From contig CBDFFQ010000001.1 in the NCBI GenBank assembly GCA_965246835.1, positions 2,356,001 to 2,420,000 of the forward strand: 64,000 bases of DNA. Direction: 5' to 3'. The notes below the pieces were generated by a model. It searched no databases, was not told the DNA's origin, and was given only the letters and a program-made list of their open reading frames with translations. Below, one piece after another: positions 34,404 to 42,781 of this stretch (within the stretch, counting starts at the first letter, position 1; every line of letters begins with the position of its first letter). Source of the DNA: JANPPS01 sp965246835 (GTDB taxonomy: Bacteria > Pseudomonadota > Alphaproteobacteria > Acetobacterales > Acetobacteraceae). The position numbers and the translations under genes were made by a program.

Positions 34404-35171
34404 TCACCCGGCCCGTGCGAACAAGACCACCGTGAGAGCGAGGCCCACGGCTACGATCCCGCCGCGCAACAGGCGCTCCGGAATGCGGCGCAGCGCCCAG
34501 GTGCCGAACAGGCCGCCCGCAATGGAGCCGGCGCAGACAAGGGCGGCGGCCTTCCACCGCGTTTCGGCGGACCAGAGGAAGATGCCGACCGCTCCGCAGT
34601 TGATCACCGCCGCCAGCACGTTCTTGGTGGCGCCGGCCATGCGCACGGGCAGGCCCGCCCCGGTCAGGGCCGCCAGCAGCAGGAAGCCGATGCCGCCGCC
34701 GAAATAGCCGCCATAGATCGCGATCGCCCCCTGCACGGCCATGGCGGCGGGCCGGGACAGACCGGATGCGGCGACAACGGGTTTCCGAAGGTAGCTTCCC
34801 CAGGCGAATACCCCGGTTGCGAACAGGACCAGCCATGGCACCAGCCGGGTGAAGACCGGGGTAGGCGTGACCAGCAGCAGCAGCGCGCCCACGATGCCGC
34901 CCACCAAGCCCAGGGCGCAGAGGCCGATCAGACCCGAACCTTGCGGACCGGTCGGGGTGGCGCCGGTGAGCAGGCTCCGCCCTGCCCAGCCGGAGACGGC
35001 CTGGCTCGGGAACAGCGCGATGGTCGAGGTGATGTTGGCGGCGCGGGGATCGAGGCCGGTCAGCAGCAGGGCCGATAGCGTGATGAAACTGCCACCCCCG
35101 GCGAGCGCGTTCTGTGCTCCGGCCAGGATCGATAGCGCGATGAGCAGGAGGCTGGCAGCGGGTTCGGACAT
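34404..35171 (-). CDS. TSUP family (TauE/SafE) permease
   Basis: A 255-residue inner-membrane protein with about eight hydrophobic segments and the two TSUP repeats. N-terminal GAQNALAGGGSFITLSALL and mid-protein AIAIYGGYFGGGIGFLLLAAL are the conserved substrate helices. Family members carry sulfite, sulfonates or other organic anions; the substrate here is unknown. The ATG at 35171 (MSEPAASLLL) is chosen because the longer frame is hydrophilic and antisense to the response-regulator region. It lies in tandem upstream of the zinc protease gene (40 nt). Confidence 0.84.
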   Translation of the reverse strand: MSEPAASLLLIALSILAGAQNALAGGGSFITLSALLLTGLDPRAANITSTIALFPSQAVSGWAGRSLLTGATPTGPQGSGLIGLCALGLVGGIVGALLLLVTPTPVFTRLVPWLVLFATGVFAWGSYLRKPVVAASGLSRPAAMAVQGAIAIYGGYFGGGIGFLLLAALTGAGLPVRMAGATKNVLAAVINCGAVGIFLWSAETRWKAAALVCAGSIAGGLFGTWALRRIPERLLRGGIVAVGLALTVVLFARAG

Positions 35172-35267
35172 GGCCCAGCGTGGCACGGAGCTCCCGGTCC
35201 GCCCAGCCATCGACGCATTGATTGGCAGGGCAAGTCGTGCACCTTGGCGCCGGGACAGGAGGACAGC

Positions 35268-35660
35268 GTGGCGGGTAGCCGGATTTTGCTTGTCGAGGAC
35301 GAGGCCTTGATCCGGGAGCTGATGGCCGAGACTTTGAGCGCGGCGGGATTCGACGTGACGGCGACATGCACGGGCGACGAGGCGGCGATCCTGCTGGCGG
35401 ATCAGGACCGGTTCGATCTGCTTTTGACGGATGTCACGATGCCGGGCGCGATCGACGGGGTGGGACTGGCGATCCATGCGCGGGAGGTGCATCCGGGACT
35501 GCCGGTGGTGTTCGTCTCGGGCTTGGCGGATGTGCCGGCGCGGATGGCCGGCCTCGGGCCGCCGCTTGCAGTGATGACAAAGCCCTATGATCCCCGCGAG
35601 CTCGTGGGAACAATTGATAACCTGACCCGGCCCGGCCCGGTGGTATTAACGTTTACGTAA
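35268..35660 (+). CDS. Single-domain response regulator (CheY-like)
   Basis: A 130-residue receiver domain with nothing attached. The acidic pocket is ILLVEDE (E10-D11). The phosphoacceptor D55 is in LLLTDVTMPGA, and the conserved lysine is in VMTKPYDP. It presumably relays phosphate from a distant histidine kinase, or acts in a phosphorelay. The GTG at 35268 is supported by a strong AGGAGG at 35257-35262; a TTG at 35244 is the only longer alternative. It lies 58 nt before the diguanylate cyclase start used here, suggesting a shared regulatory unit, but no kinase lies next to it. Confidence 0.88.
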   Translation: MAGSRILLVEDEALIRELMAETLSAAGFDVTATCTGDEAAILLADQDRFDLLLTDVTMPGAIDGVGLAIHAREVHPGLPVVFVSGLADVPARMAGLGPPLAVMTKPYDPRELVGTIDNLTRPGPVVLTFT

Positions 35661-35718
35661 CACGAGTCGCGTAGAGGTATTGTCGAAGGGTCCCTTCGCA
35701 ACGTCGAAATGGGTCAGG

Positions 35719-37845
35719 ATGGGTGAGCGGGGGCATTCGACGATTTTTGGGATAGGTAACACAGGCGATCTGGATCATGGGGTTCGGCCCTGGCGGGTGA
35801 TGGCTGTCCGCATGGTGGACGGGGTCCGGCGCTGGCCGTTCAAGCTGGGGCCCCGGTTTGCGATGTTGATGGTGGCGGCCGCAGGGCCGCTGCTCGCGTT
35901 GCTGATCCATTCCGCGGTGATGGACGAACGCCGGGAGATTGCCGCGGCAGGGGAGACGGCCCGGCAGCTTGCCACGCTGGCGGCCCAACAACAGGACGAC
36001 ACGCTGTCCGAAACGCGTACCCTGCTGAGTGCCTTGGCACGCGTTGCTGCGATCCAGCCCGATGCGGGTGAGCGGTGCAGCTTGTTGCTGGCCAGCGTGG
36101 TGGCGGACCATCCGCAACTGCGCGCCCTGGCGGTCGCCGGCCTGGATGGAATCGTTACCTGTGCCAGTCACCCGGCGCCGATCGGGATCAGCATCAAGGG
36201 CCAATCATATTTCGAGCAGGCCTTAGCGGAATCCGGCTTTTTCCTGAGCGGCCGGGTCATGAGCCGGGTGACGGGCTTGCCGACCTTGTTCGCCGCGGCT
36301 CCGATCCCGTCGGAGGGTGCTTCGAACGCTGGGGTGATCGTCGCTTCGCTGAAGCTCGACTTCTTTGCCCGGGTCCGTCGCCACCAGCCGCTGGGCGTCG
36401 ACCAGGTGACCGAGGTGATCGATGTTCGGGATGGGACCTTGATCGCCCGCTCCTCCGGCGACCTTGCCCTCGTCGGGGAGCGGTTCGGCGATGCGCCGTG
36501 GCTTGCCGAATTGCGGGCGCATCCCGAGGGCGGCAGCGCGTGCATCGTGGACCTCGATGGTGTCAACCGGGTGGTTGGCTTCATGCCCGTGCTTGGCAGC
36601 CAGACCGGGTTGTATGTCGTCGTGGGCCTGAACGAGGCGGAGATCAGGGGCCTTGCAGGCGGACGGTCACGTGGTGCGATCATGCTCGCCGTGGCCGCGG
36701 CCTTGGCTGCCGTGCTGACGGCCTGGATCGTGGCGCATGTTTCGGTGCTGCGGCCCATCCGCGCCCTGTCGGAGGCGGCGCGGCAGGTCGGCGGCGGCAA
36801 TACCGCGGCGACGCCCCGGATGCCGGCCGGCGCGGCCTGGGAACTGCAGACGTTGGGCGACGCGTTCTCCGGCATGGCGAGCCGGCTGTCCGCGCGCCAA
36901 ACCGAGTTGTTGCAGATGCAGCGCGTGCTGGCCGATAGCGAGGCGCATCACCGGCTGCTCGCCGACACGTCCAACGACCTTATTACCCGGCTCACCCCTG
37001 ATTTCCAGCGGATCTACGTCTCCCCGGCATGTTTGGAGCTCACGGGCTACACGGTCGAGGAGATGCTACAGCGCCGTCCGAGCCAATTCATTCATCCTGC
37101 CGACCGGGTGAGGATGCGCGCCGAGTTCGAGGAGCCGTTGCGCACCGGTGCCCCGATCCAGCGCGCGTGTTTCCGCAGCATCCGCAAGGACGGAAGCGAA
37201 GTCTGGGTCGAGAGCAGTGGCCGCCGGCTGCCGGACGGCTCGGGCTATGTCGTGGTCACGCGGGACGTGTCCGAGCGCAAGCTGCTGGAGGCGCGGCTGG
37301 AGGAAGCGAATAGCCGGCTTCGGGTGCAGGCCCAGCAGGACGGGCTGACCAATCTGTGCAACCGGCGCCGCTTCGACGAGTTGCTGGGGGAGGAGTATCG
37401 CCGTGCGGAGCGGACCCGGCAGCCATTGTCGTTGATGATGGTGGACGTGGACTGGTTCAAGCCGTTCAACGACCTATACGGTCACCCTGCCGGGGACCAC
37501 TGCCTTCGCACCCTGGCCGGCCTCTTTACGACTGTCCTGCGCCGCTCGGGCGACGTTCCGGCCCGGTATGGTGGGGAGGAGTTTGCGGTGCTGATGCCCG
37601 GGACCGATCGGGATGGAGCGCTGGCCGCGGCGGAACGGTTGCAGCACGCGGTCCAGATGCAGTCGATCCCGCATGCCGGGTCGGTCTATGGGATCGTAAC
37701 CTTGAGCGTCGGCTTGGCCATGCTGGTGTCCTCGGCGGCCGATAGCGGTCCGGCTGAACTGGTGGAGGCGGCCGATGCTGCGCTTTATCGGGCCAAAGCG
37801 CTGGGCCGGAACCGGATATGCCTGGCGGATGCTATCCTCGCCTGA
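35719..37845 (+). CDS. Membrane sensor diguanylate cyclase (dCache-HAMP-PAS-GGDEF)
   Basis: Makes c-di-GMP, the second messenger for the motile-to-sessile switch. The order is TM1 near FAMLMVAAAGPLLALLIH, a periplasmic dCache-type sensor (about 250 residues), TM2 near IMLAVAAALAAVLTAWIV, HAMP, PAS (with the DGSGYVVVTRDVSERK end) and GGDEF. The active site is GGEEF (RYGGEEFAVL), and the inhibitory I-site R-S-G-D sits five residues before it, so both catalysis and feedback look intact. The N-terminus is uncertain: the first in-frame start is TTG 35680, then ATG 35719 and 35800. About 708 residues from 35719. Confidence 0.9.
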   Translation: MGERGHSTIFGIGNTGDLDHGVRPWRVMAVRMVDGVRRWPFKLGPRFAMLMVAAAGPLLALLIHSAVMDERREIAAAGETARQLATLAAQQQDDTLSETRTLLSALARVAAIQPDAGERCSLLLASVVADHPQLRALAVAGLDGIVTCASHPAPIGISIKGQSYFEQALAESGFFLSGRVMSRVTGLPTLFAAAPIPSEGASNAGVIVASLKLDFFARVRRHQPLGVDQVTEVIDVRDGTLIARSSGDLALVGERFGDAPWLAELRAHPEGGSACIVDLDGVNRVVGFMPVLGSQTGLYVVVGLNEAEIRGLAGGRSRGAIMLAVAAALAAVLTAWIVAHVSVLRPIRALSEAARQVGGGNTAATPRMPAGAAWELQTLGDAFSGMASRLSARQTELLQMQRVLADSEAHHRLLADTSNDLITRLTPDFQRIYVSPACLELTGYTVEEMLQRRPSQFIHPADRVRMRAEFEEPLRTGAPIQRACFRSIRKDGSEVWVESSGRRLPDGSGYVVVTRDVSERKLLEARLEEANSRLRVQAQQDGLTNLCNRRRFDELLGEEYRRAERTRQPLSLMMVDVDWFKPFNDLYGHPAGDHCLRTLAGLFTTVLRRSGDVPARYGGEEFAVLMPGTDRDGALAAAERLQHAVQMQSIPHAGSVYGIVTLSVGLAMLVSSAADSGPAELVEAADAALYRAKALGRNRICLADAILA

Positions 37846-37848
37846 CCG

Positions 37849-38565
37849 TCAGGGTCCGGCACGGCTGAGCACCATGCGCCGGCTGCGCGCGCGGGCGGGA
37901 TCGACGGGCAGGCCGGCATAGACGTCCTTGACGGCTTCTGTGAGCGTCAGCCCGGCCAGACGCGGCGCCAATCGCCGCCCGACGCGCTCCCATAACCGGG
38001 CGCTGCGCAGGATGGGTCGCCAAGGTGCGGGGGGGACGTAGAGCGCGGTGTCTCTCGCTTCGACCCGAAACAGGCTTTGCGCCAGCAGGCGCCCGATCTG
38101 GCCCGACGAATAGGGTTGCCCATGTCCAAAAGGCGTGCTCTCGACATGCGCCCATAGGCCGACCCGGTTCGGCGCCACGACCAGGAGCCGGCCGTCATCC
38201 TTGAGTATGCGCCACACTTCGCGGAGGAGGCGGCGGGCGTTGTCGGCGCCCTCGAGCCCATGCACCAGCAGCACGCGGTCGAAGCTGAGATCGGCGAAGG
38301 GCAGCGCCTCCTCCTCGACGCTGCAGGCTGCGTTGCGGGGGGTGGGCCACGGGCGGGGCGGGGCGGATTGCGCCGGGAGGGCGGCGATGCAACGCCGGGC
38401 GCTGGCCTGCCAATTCTGAAGATAGGGTGCAGCATAGCCCAACCCCAGAACGTCCATCGCCGGAAGCGCGGGCCAGGAGCGCACCAGCCGGTCGGTCAGG
38501 AGCCGGCATGCCGTGCGGCCGCGGGGGCTGGCGTAGAAGGCTGCCATGTCGTGCGTGTCTGCCAT
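37849..38565 (-). CDS. Class I SAM-dependent methyltransferase
   Basis: A 238-residue methyltransferase of the UbiE/type 11 group. Motif I is VLGLGYAAPYL, replacing the usual D/E-x-G-x-G with a GLGYA form. LPFADLSFDRVLLVHGLEGADN matches motif II/III, and LREVWRILKDDGRLLVVAPNRVGLWAH matches motif IV-VI. The substrate is unknown. The ATG at 38565 (MADTHDMAAFY) is chosen; alternatives at 38583 and upstream extend toward the divergent gloB. It converges with the cyclase gene, only three bases from its stop. Confidence 0.82.
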   Translation of the reverse strand: MADTHDMAAFYASPRGRTACRLLTDRLVRSWPALPAMDVLGLGYAAPYLQNWQASARRCIAALPAQSAPPRPWPTPRNAACSVEEEALPFADLSFDRVLLVHGLEGADNARRLLREVWRILKDDGRLLVVAPNRVGLWAHVESTPFGHGQPYSSGQIGRLLAQSLFRVEARDTALYVPPAPWRPILRSARLWERVGRRLAPRLAGLTLTEAVKDVYAGLPVDPARARSRRMVLSRAGP

Positions 38566-38638
38566 CGAACACCCGTGTAGCATGCCTTGCGCGGGAAGCT
38601 GGCTTGGGACACCGTCCGCAGCCAACCCGGAGCCCGCG

Positions 38639-39358
38639 ATGAACCTGGCTGTAGAAGCTGTTCCGATCTTGTCTGACAATTATGCCTGGCTATTGCGGGA
38701 TGGAAGCGGGGCCGTGGCGATCGTGGACCCCGCGGATGCCGGGCCGTGTATCGCCGCGATCGAGCGGGCCGGCGGGCGGCTCGATCTTATCCTGCTGACG
38801 CACCACCATGCCGACCATGTCGCCGGCACGGACGCGGTGCGGGCGCGGTTCGGGGCTGAAGTGGTGGGGGCCGAGGCGGACCGGCGCCGGCTGCCGAAGC
38901 TGGACCGTTCAGTCGCCGAGGGGGATACCGTGATGGTGGGGGAGACGGCGCTGCGGGTGATCGACACGCCGGGGCACACGGTCGGACACATCGCGTTCGC
39001 GGGTGGGGGCGTGCTGGTGTGTGGGGACACGCTGTTCAGCCTGGGCTGCGGCCGCTTGCTGGAGGGGATTGCGGCGGACATGTTTGCGAGCCTGCACAAG
39101 TTTGCCGGTCTGCCGGACGATACGCTGGTGCTGTGCGGGCATGAATATACCCAGGCGAACGCGCGATTCGCGGTCCATGCCGATCCGGGAAATCCGGCAT
39201 TGCAGGCGCGGGCGGCCGAGGTGGACCGGTTGCGGGCGGCCGGGCGCGCCACGGTGCCATCCCAGTTGGGGGAGGAGCGCGCCGCCAATCCGTTCATGCG
39301 AGCGCCCAGCGTGGACGCGCTCGCGGCCCTTCGTTCAGCAAAGGACTCGTTCAGGTGA
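38639..39358 (+). CDS. gloB: Hydroxyacylglutathione hydrolase (glyoxalase II)
   Basis: Hydrolyses S-lactoylglutathione to lactate and glutathione, the second step of methylglyoxal detoxification. The 239-residue length is typical. The MBL-fold metal site is THHHADHVAGTD, with GHTVGHIAF, CGDTLFSLGCGRL and GHEYTQANARF completing the dinuclear site. The C-terminal ERAANPFMR is a GloB hallmark. Its stop overlaps the GTG of the GST gene by four bases, so the two glutathione-linked enzymes are probably co-translated. Start ATG at 38639. Confidence 0.93.
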   Translation: MNLAVEAVPILSDNYAWLLRDGSGAVAIVDPADAGPCIAAIERAGGRLDLILLTHHHADHVAGTDAVRARFGAEVVGAEADRRRLPKLDRSVAEGDTVMVGETALRVIDTPGHTVGHIAFAGGGVLVCGDTLFSLGCGRLLEGIAADMFASLHKFAGLPDDTLVLCGHEYTQANARFAVHADPGNPALQARAAEVDRLRAAGRATVPSQLGEERAANPFMRAPSVDALAALRSAKDSFR

Positions 39359-39948
39359 AGCTCTATTACTCAGCGACCAGCCCGTATGTCCGCAAAGTCG
39401 TCGCCACCGCCATGGCCTGCGGCCTCGATGCGCAGATCGAGCGGATCGAGACCAATCCGCACACGAGCCCGGCCGAGCTCGTGGCGGACAATCCGCTGTG
39501 CAAGGTGCCGTGTTTGGTGACGGAGGATGGGCTGGCGCTGTTCGATAGCCCGGTCATTTGCGAATACCTGGATTCGATTGGGACAGGTGGGTTGTTCCCG
39601 CCCGCGGGTGCCGCCCGCTGGCGCGCGCTGAAGCTGCAGGCGGTGGGGGACGGCATCATGGACGCGGCCGTCATGCGCCGCATGGAGCAGGGCCGCCCGG
39701 CGGAGGCGGCGCGGACGGCGTTCATGGACCGGCAGGCGCTGGCGGTGACCCGGGCGCTCGATCTGCTGGAGGCGGAGGCGCTGACGCAGCATTTGGATAT
39801 CGGGACGTTGGCTGTGGGCTGCGCGCTCGGTTACCTCGATTTGCGGTTTGCCTCCGAGGGGTGGCGGGAGAAGCGGCCGCGGCTTACGGCGTGGTTTGCG
39901 GCGATGATGGAGCGGCCGGAGCTGCGGCAGACGGTGCCGCCCGGCTAG
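39355..39948 (+). CDS. Glutathione S-transferase family protein
   Basis: Cytosolic GST-like protein of 197 residues. The N-terminal thioredoxin-fold half contains LYYSATSPYVRKVVATAMACGL, with Ser-Pro/Tyr at the glutathione site, and KVPCLVTEDGLALFDSPVICEYLD, the cis-proline and glutathione-carboxylate motif. The all-helical C-domain follows (GCALGYLDLRF, the N-cap box region). The substrate is unknown. The GTG at 39355 overlaps the gloB stop. The 3' end overlaps the convergent EamA transporter by 65 nt. Confidence 0.88.
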   Translation: MKLYYSATSPYVRKVVATAMACGLDAQIERIETNPHTSPAELVADNPLCKVPCLVTEDGLALFDSPVICEYLDSIGTGGLFPPAGAARWRALKLQAVGDGIMDAAVMRRMEQGRPAEAARTAFMDRQALAVTRALDLLEAEALTQHLDIGTLAVGCALGYLDLRFASEGWREKRPRLTAWFAAMMERPELRQTVPPG

Positions 39949-40771
39949 CGGCCAGCAAGCCGCCTGCCGCGACCAGCGCCGCCGCCACGATCGTGACGGC
40001 GGTGAACGGAGCCAGGCCAGAGGCGGCCAGCAGCAGGGTGGACAGCACCGGTGTGGCGAAGGCGAGGGTGCCCAGCAGGCGCGGATCGCCTCGCTTCATG
40101 CCGATGTCCCACAGGGCAAAGGCGATCCCGACCGGACCGGCGCCCATGGCCAGCACGGTGATGAGCGCCGGGCCATCGGGTGTGACGGTGGGCTCGGTCA
40201 GGAGATGCAGGCCGCCCGCGAGTGCTGCGGCACCGCCGCAGAAACCGGCGACCGCGCCGACCGGGGTGGCTTGCAGCCGCCGGGCCAGGACGGAGTAGAG
40301 CGCCCAGGTGAGCGAGGCGGCGGCGGCCAGCGCATAGCCCAGCGCTGCACCGGGCGGGAAGGCGGCGCCCCCGGCCAACAGGATGGCGCAACCGCCGAGT
40401 GCCAGCGCCGTCCCGGCCGCATGACTCCAGGTGAGCCGCAAGCCGAGCATGGGGCCGGATAGCAGCACGATCAGCAGGGGCCAGGTGTAGTTGATCAGGT
40501 TGGCCGTGGCGGGCGGCGCCTGGCCGAGGGCAGCGAAATAGAGTGCGTGATAGAGGAACAGGCCGCCCGCGCCATGGAGCCAGGCGGCGGGGGACTGCTT
40601 GAGGTCGTGCAGCCGCCCCGTTGCCGCGAGCCCTCCGATGCCCAACACGGCCGCCACCGTGAAACTCATGGCCACGAGTTGCAGGGGTGGGATCGCGGAC
40701 GCGGTGCGGGATAGCAGGGCGAGGAACGCCCATAACGCGATGGCGCCGGCGCCGGCCAGGTTGGCCCTCAT
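39884..40771 (-). CDS. EamA/DMT family transporter
   Basis: A 295-residue inner-membrane drug/metabolite transporter with ten hydrophobic segments and the two-fold EamA repeat. N-terminal AIALWAFLALLSRTA and central GYALAAAASLTWALYSVLARR are typical. The Ala/Pro-rich C-terminus (SAAAPAAPSSPQTTP) lies within the GST coding region on the other strand, an unusual 65-nt convergent overlap. The longer open frame to 41365 is a shadow of phbB and is excluded. ATG at 40771. The substrate is unknown, possibly an amino acid or purine. Confidence 0.85.
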   Translation of the reverse strand: MRANLAGAGAIALWAFLALLSRTASAIPPLQLVAMSFTVAAVLGIGGLAATGRLHDLKQSPAAWLHGAGGLFLYHALYFAALGQAPPATANLINYTWPLLIVLLSGPMLGLRLTWSHAAGTALALGGCAILLAGGAAFPPGAALGYALAAAASLTWALYSVLARRLQATPVGAVAGFCGGAAALAGGLHLLTEPTVTPDGPALITVLAMGAGPVGIAFALWDIGMKRGDPRLLGTLAFATPVLSTLLLAASGLAPFTAVTIVAAALVAAGGLLAASRAAPSAAAPAAPSSPQTTP

Positions 40772-40824
40772 GTCAGTGCGAGCGGGCATGTCGCCCCTGG
40801 ATCGCTTCGCTCGCAATGACGGGC

Positions 40825-41547
40825 TTAGTACATGTGTTGGCCGCCATTGATCGACAGCGTGGACCCCGTGATGAAGTCGCCGTTGTCGCTGGTCAGGAAC
40901 ACGACGCCGCGGGCGATGTCTTCGGCGTGGCCGAGACGGCCCATGGGAATGCGGGCGATGATCTTCGTCAGCACGTCGGGCGGGACGGCGCGGACCATCT
41001 CGGTGTCCACATAGCCGGGCGCGATCGCGTTGACCGTGATGCCGAAGCGGGCGCCTTCCTGAGCCAGGGCCTTGGTGAAGCCGTGGATGCCGGATTTGGC
41101 GGCGGCGTAGTTGACCTGCCCATATTGGCCGGCCTGGCCGTTGATGCTGCCGATGTTCACCACCCGGCCGAATTTCGCCGCGCGCATGCCGTCGAACGTC
41201 AGCTTGCACAGGTTGAAACAGCTGCCGAGGTTGGTGTCGATCACGGCGTCCCACATGTCCCGCGTCATGCGGCCGAGCGTCGTGTCCCGGGTGATGCCGG
41301 CGTTGTTGACCAGGATCTCGATGGCGCCGTGGTCGGCGTGGATCTGCTTTACCGCGGTTTCGCACGCCGCATAGTCGCCGGCGTCGAACTTGATGTGCGG
41401 GATGCCGGTTTCAGCGGTGAAGGCGGCGGCGGCGGCGTCGTTGCCGGCGTAGGAGGCGATGACGGTGCGGCCGGCGGCCTTGAGCGCGGTGCTGATGGCG
41501 GCGCCGATTCCGCGGGTGCCGCCGGTGACGAGGGCTACTCTTGGCAT
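40825..41547 (-). CDS. phbB: Acetoacetyl-CoA reductase
   Basis: NADPH-dependent reductase that turns acetoacetyl-CoA into (R)-3-hydroxybutyryl-CoA for PHB synthesis. SDR of 240 residues, the usual PhbB length. It has VTGGTRGIGAAI (cofactor), NNAG in ILVNNAGITRDT, the catalytic Ser in VVNIGSINGQAGQ and Y-x-x-x-K in NYAAAKSG. The C-terminal ITGSTLSINGGQHMY is specific to PhbB. It lies 25 nt downstream of phbA on the same strand, giving a phbAB pair, and follows phaC on the same strand, so all may be co-transcribed. ATG at 41547. Confidence 0.94.
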   Translation of the reverse strand: MPRVALVTGGTRGIGAAISTALKAAGRTVIASYAGNDAAAAAFTAETGIPHIKFDAGDYAACETAVKQIHADHGAIEILVNNAGITRDTTLGRMTRDMWDAVIDTNLGSCFNLCKLTFDGMRAAKFGRVVNIGSINGQAGQYGQVNYAAAKSGIHGFTKALAQEGARFGITVNAIAPGYVDTEMVRAVPPDVLTKIIARIPMGRLGHAEDIARGVVFLTSDNGDFITGSTLSINGGQHMY

Positions 41548-41572
41548 CTTCTTGTTTCCTTCCCAGACCAGA

Positions 41573-42745
41573 CTAACGCTCGACGCACATGGCGACGCCC
41601 ATGCCGCCACCGATGCAGAGCGTGGCGAGGCCCTTATGGGCGCCGCGCCGCGCCATTTCGTGCAGCAGCGTGACCAGCACGCGGGCGCCGGATGCGCCGA
41701 TCGGGTGGCCGATGGCGATGGCGCCGCCGTTCACGTTCACGCGGGCGGTGTCCCAGCCCATGTCCTTGTTCACGGCGCAGGCCTGGGCGGCGAAGGCTTC
41801 GTTGGCCTCGATCAGGTCCAGCTCGTCGATGCGCCAGCCGGCCCGCTCGAGGGCGCGGCGGCTGGAGGGGATGGGACCGGTGCCCATCACGGAGGGGTCG
41901 ACGCCGGCGGTGGCGAAGCTTGCGATGCGGGCTAGGGGCGTAAGGCCCCGGCGCTTGGCCTCGGCCGCGGACATCACCACGAGGGCGGCCGCGCCGTCGT
42001 TGAGACCGCTCGCGTTGCCGGCGGTGACGGTGCCGTCCTTGCTGAACGCCGGGCGCAGCTTGGCCATGATTTCGGGCGTGCTGTCGTGGCGGATGTATTC
42101 GTCGTCGGACACTACGGTGTCGCCCTTGCGGCCCTTGATGGTGACGGGGACGATCTCGTCCTTGAAGCGGCCCTCTTTTTGGGCGGCGCTCGCCTTGTGC
42201 TGGCTGCGGACCGCGAAATCGTCCTGCTCGGCGCGGGTGATCTGGAACTGAGTGGCGACGTTTTCGGCCGTGGTGCCCATGTGGTAGCCGTGGAAGGCGT
42301 CCCAGAGGCCGTCCTTGATCATGGTGTCGACGAGGCCGAGGTCACCCATCTTGGTGCCGGCGCGGAGATAGGCGGCGTGGGTGGATTGGCTCATGCTTTC
42401 CTGTCCGCCGGCCAGGACGATGGCGCTTTCGCCCGTGCGGATCTGCTGGGCGGCCAAGGCGACGCTGCGCAGGCCGGAGCCGCAGACCTGGTTGATGCCG
42501 AAGGCCGTGGCGCCGTCCGGGATGCTGGCGTGCCGGGCGGCTTGGCGGGCGGGGTTCTGGCCCTGGGCGGCGGTGAGCACCTGGCCCAGGATGACCTCCT
42601 GCACGTCATTGGGATCGAGGTGGGCGCGTTCCATGGCGGCGGTGAGGGCGGCGGTGCCGAGCACGTGGGCAGGGACGGCCGCGAAGGCCCCGTTGAAGCT
42701 GCCGACCGGTGTGCGGGCGGCGGATACGATCACGACGTCTTCCAT
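41573..42745 (-). CDS. phbA: Acetyl-CoA acetyltransferase (beta-ketothiolase)
   Basis: Condenses two acetyl-CoA to acetoacetyl-CoA, the first PHB step. A 390-residue thiolase with the nucleophilic cysteine in INQVCGSGLRS. Histidine is in GHPIGASGARV, and the second cysteine is in ATLCIGGGMGVAM. NEAFAAQACAV is also diagnostic. The ATG at 42745 is preceded by a GGGGGA ribosome-binding site. It is encoded in tandem with phbB (25 nt apart) and 36 nt after phaC on the same strand. No bases suggest acquisition; codon use is as for neighbours. Confidence 0.95.
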   Translation of the reverse strand: MEDVVIVSAARTPVGSFNGAFAAVPAHVLGTAALTAAMERAHLDPNDVQEVILGQVLTAAQGQNPARQAARHASIPDGATAFGINQVCGSGLRSVALAAQQIRTGESAIVLAGGQESMSQSTHAAYLRAGTKMGDLGLVDTMIKDGLWDAFHGYHMGTTAENVATQFQITRAEQDDFAVRSQHKASAAQKEGRFKDEIVPVTIKGRKGDTVVSDDEYIRHDSTPEIMAKLRPAFSKDGTVTAGNASGLNDGAAALVVMSAAEAKRRGLTPLARIASFATAGVDPSVMGTGPIPSSRRALERAGWRIDELDLIEANEAFAAQACAVNKDMGWDTARVNVNGGAIAIGHPIGASGARVLVTLLHEMARRGAHKGLATLCIGGGMGVAMCVER

Positions 42746-42781
42746 GGCATTTCCCCCAGGCTTTGTGTGCACCCTAGGCCG

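Noticed and set aside
39884..41365. A 493-residue frame as one protein
   Set aside because: Its first half is a shadow of phbB; only the part from 40771 has transporter helices.
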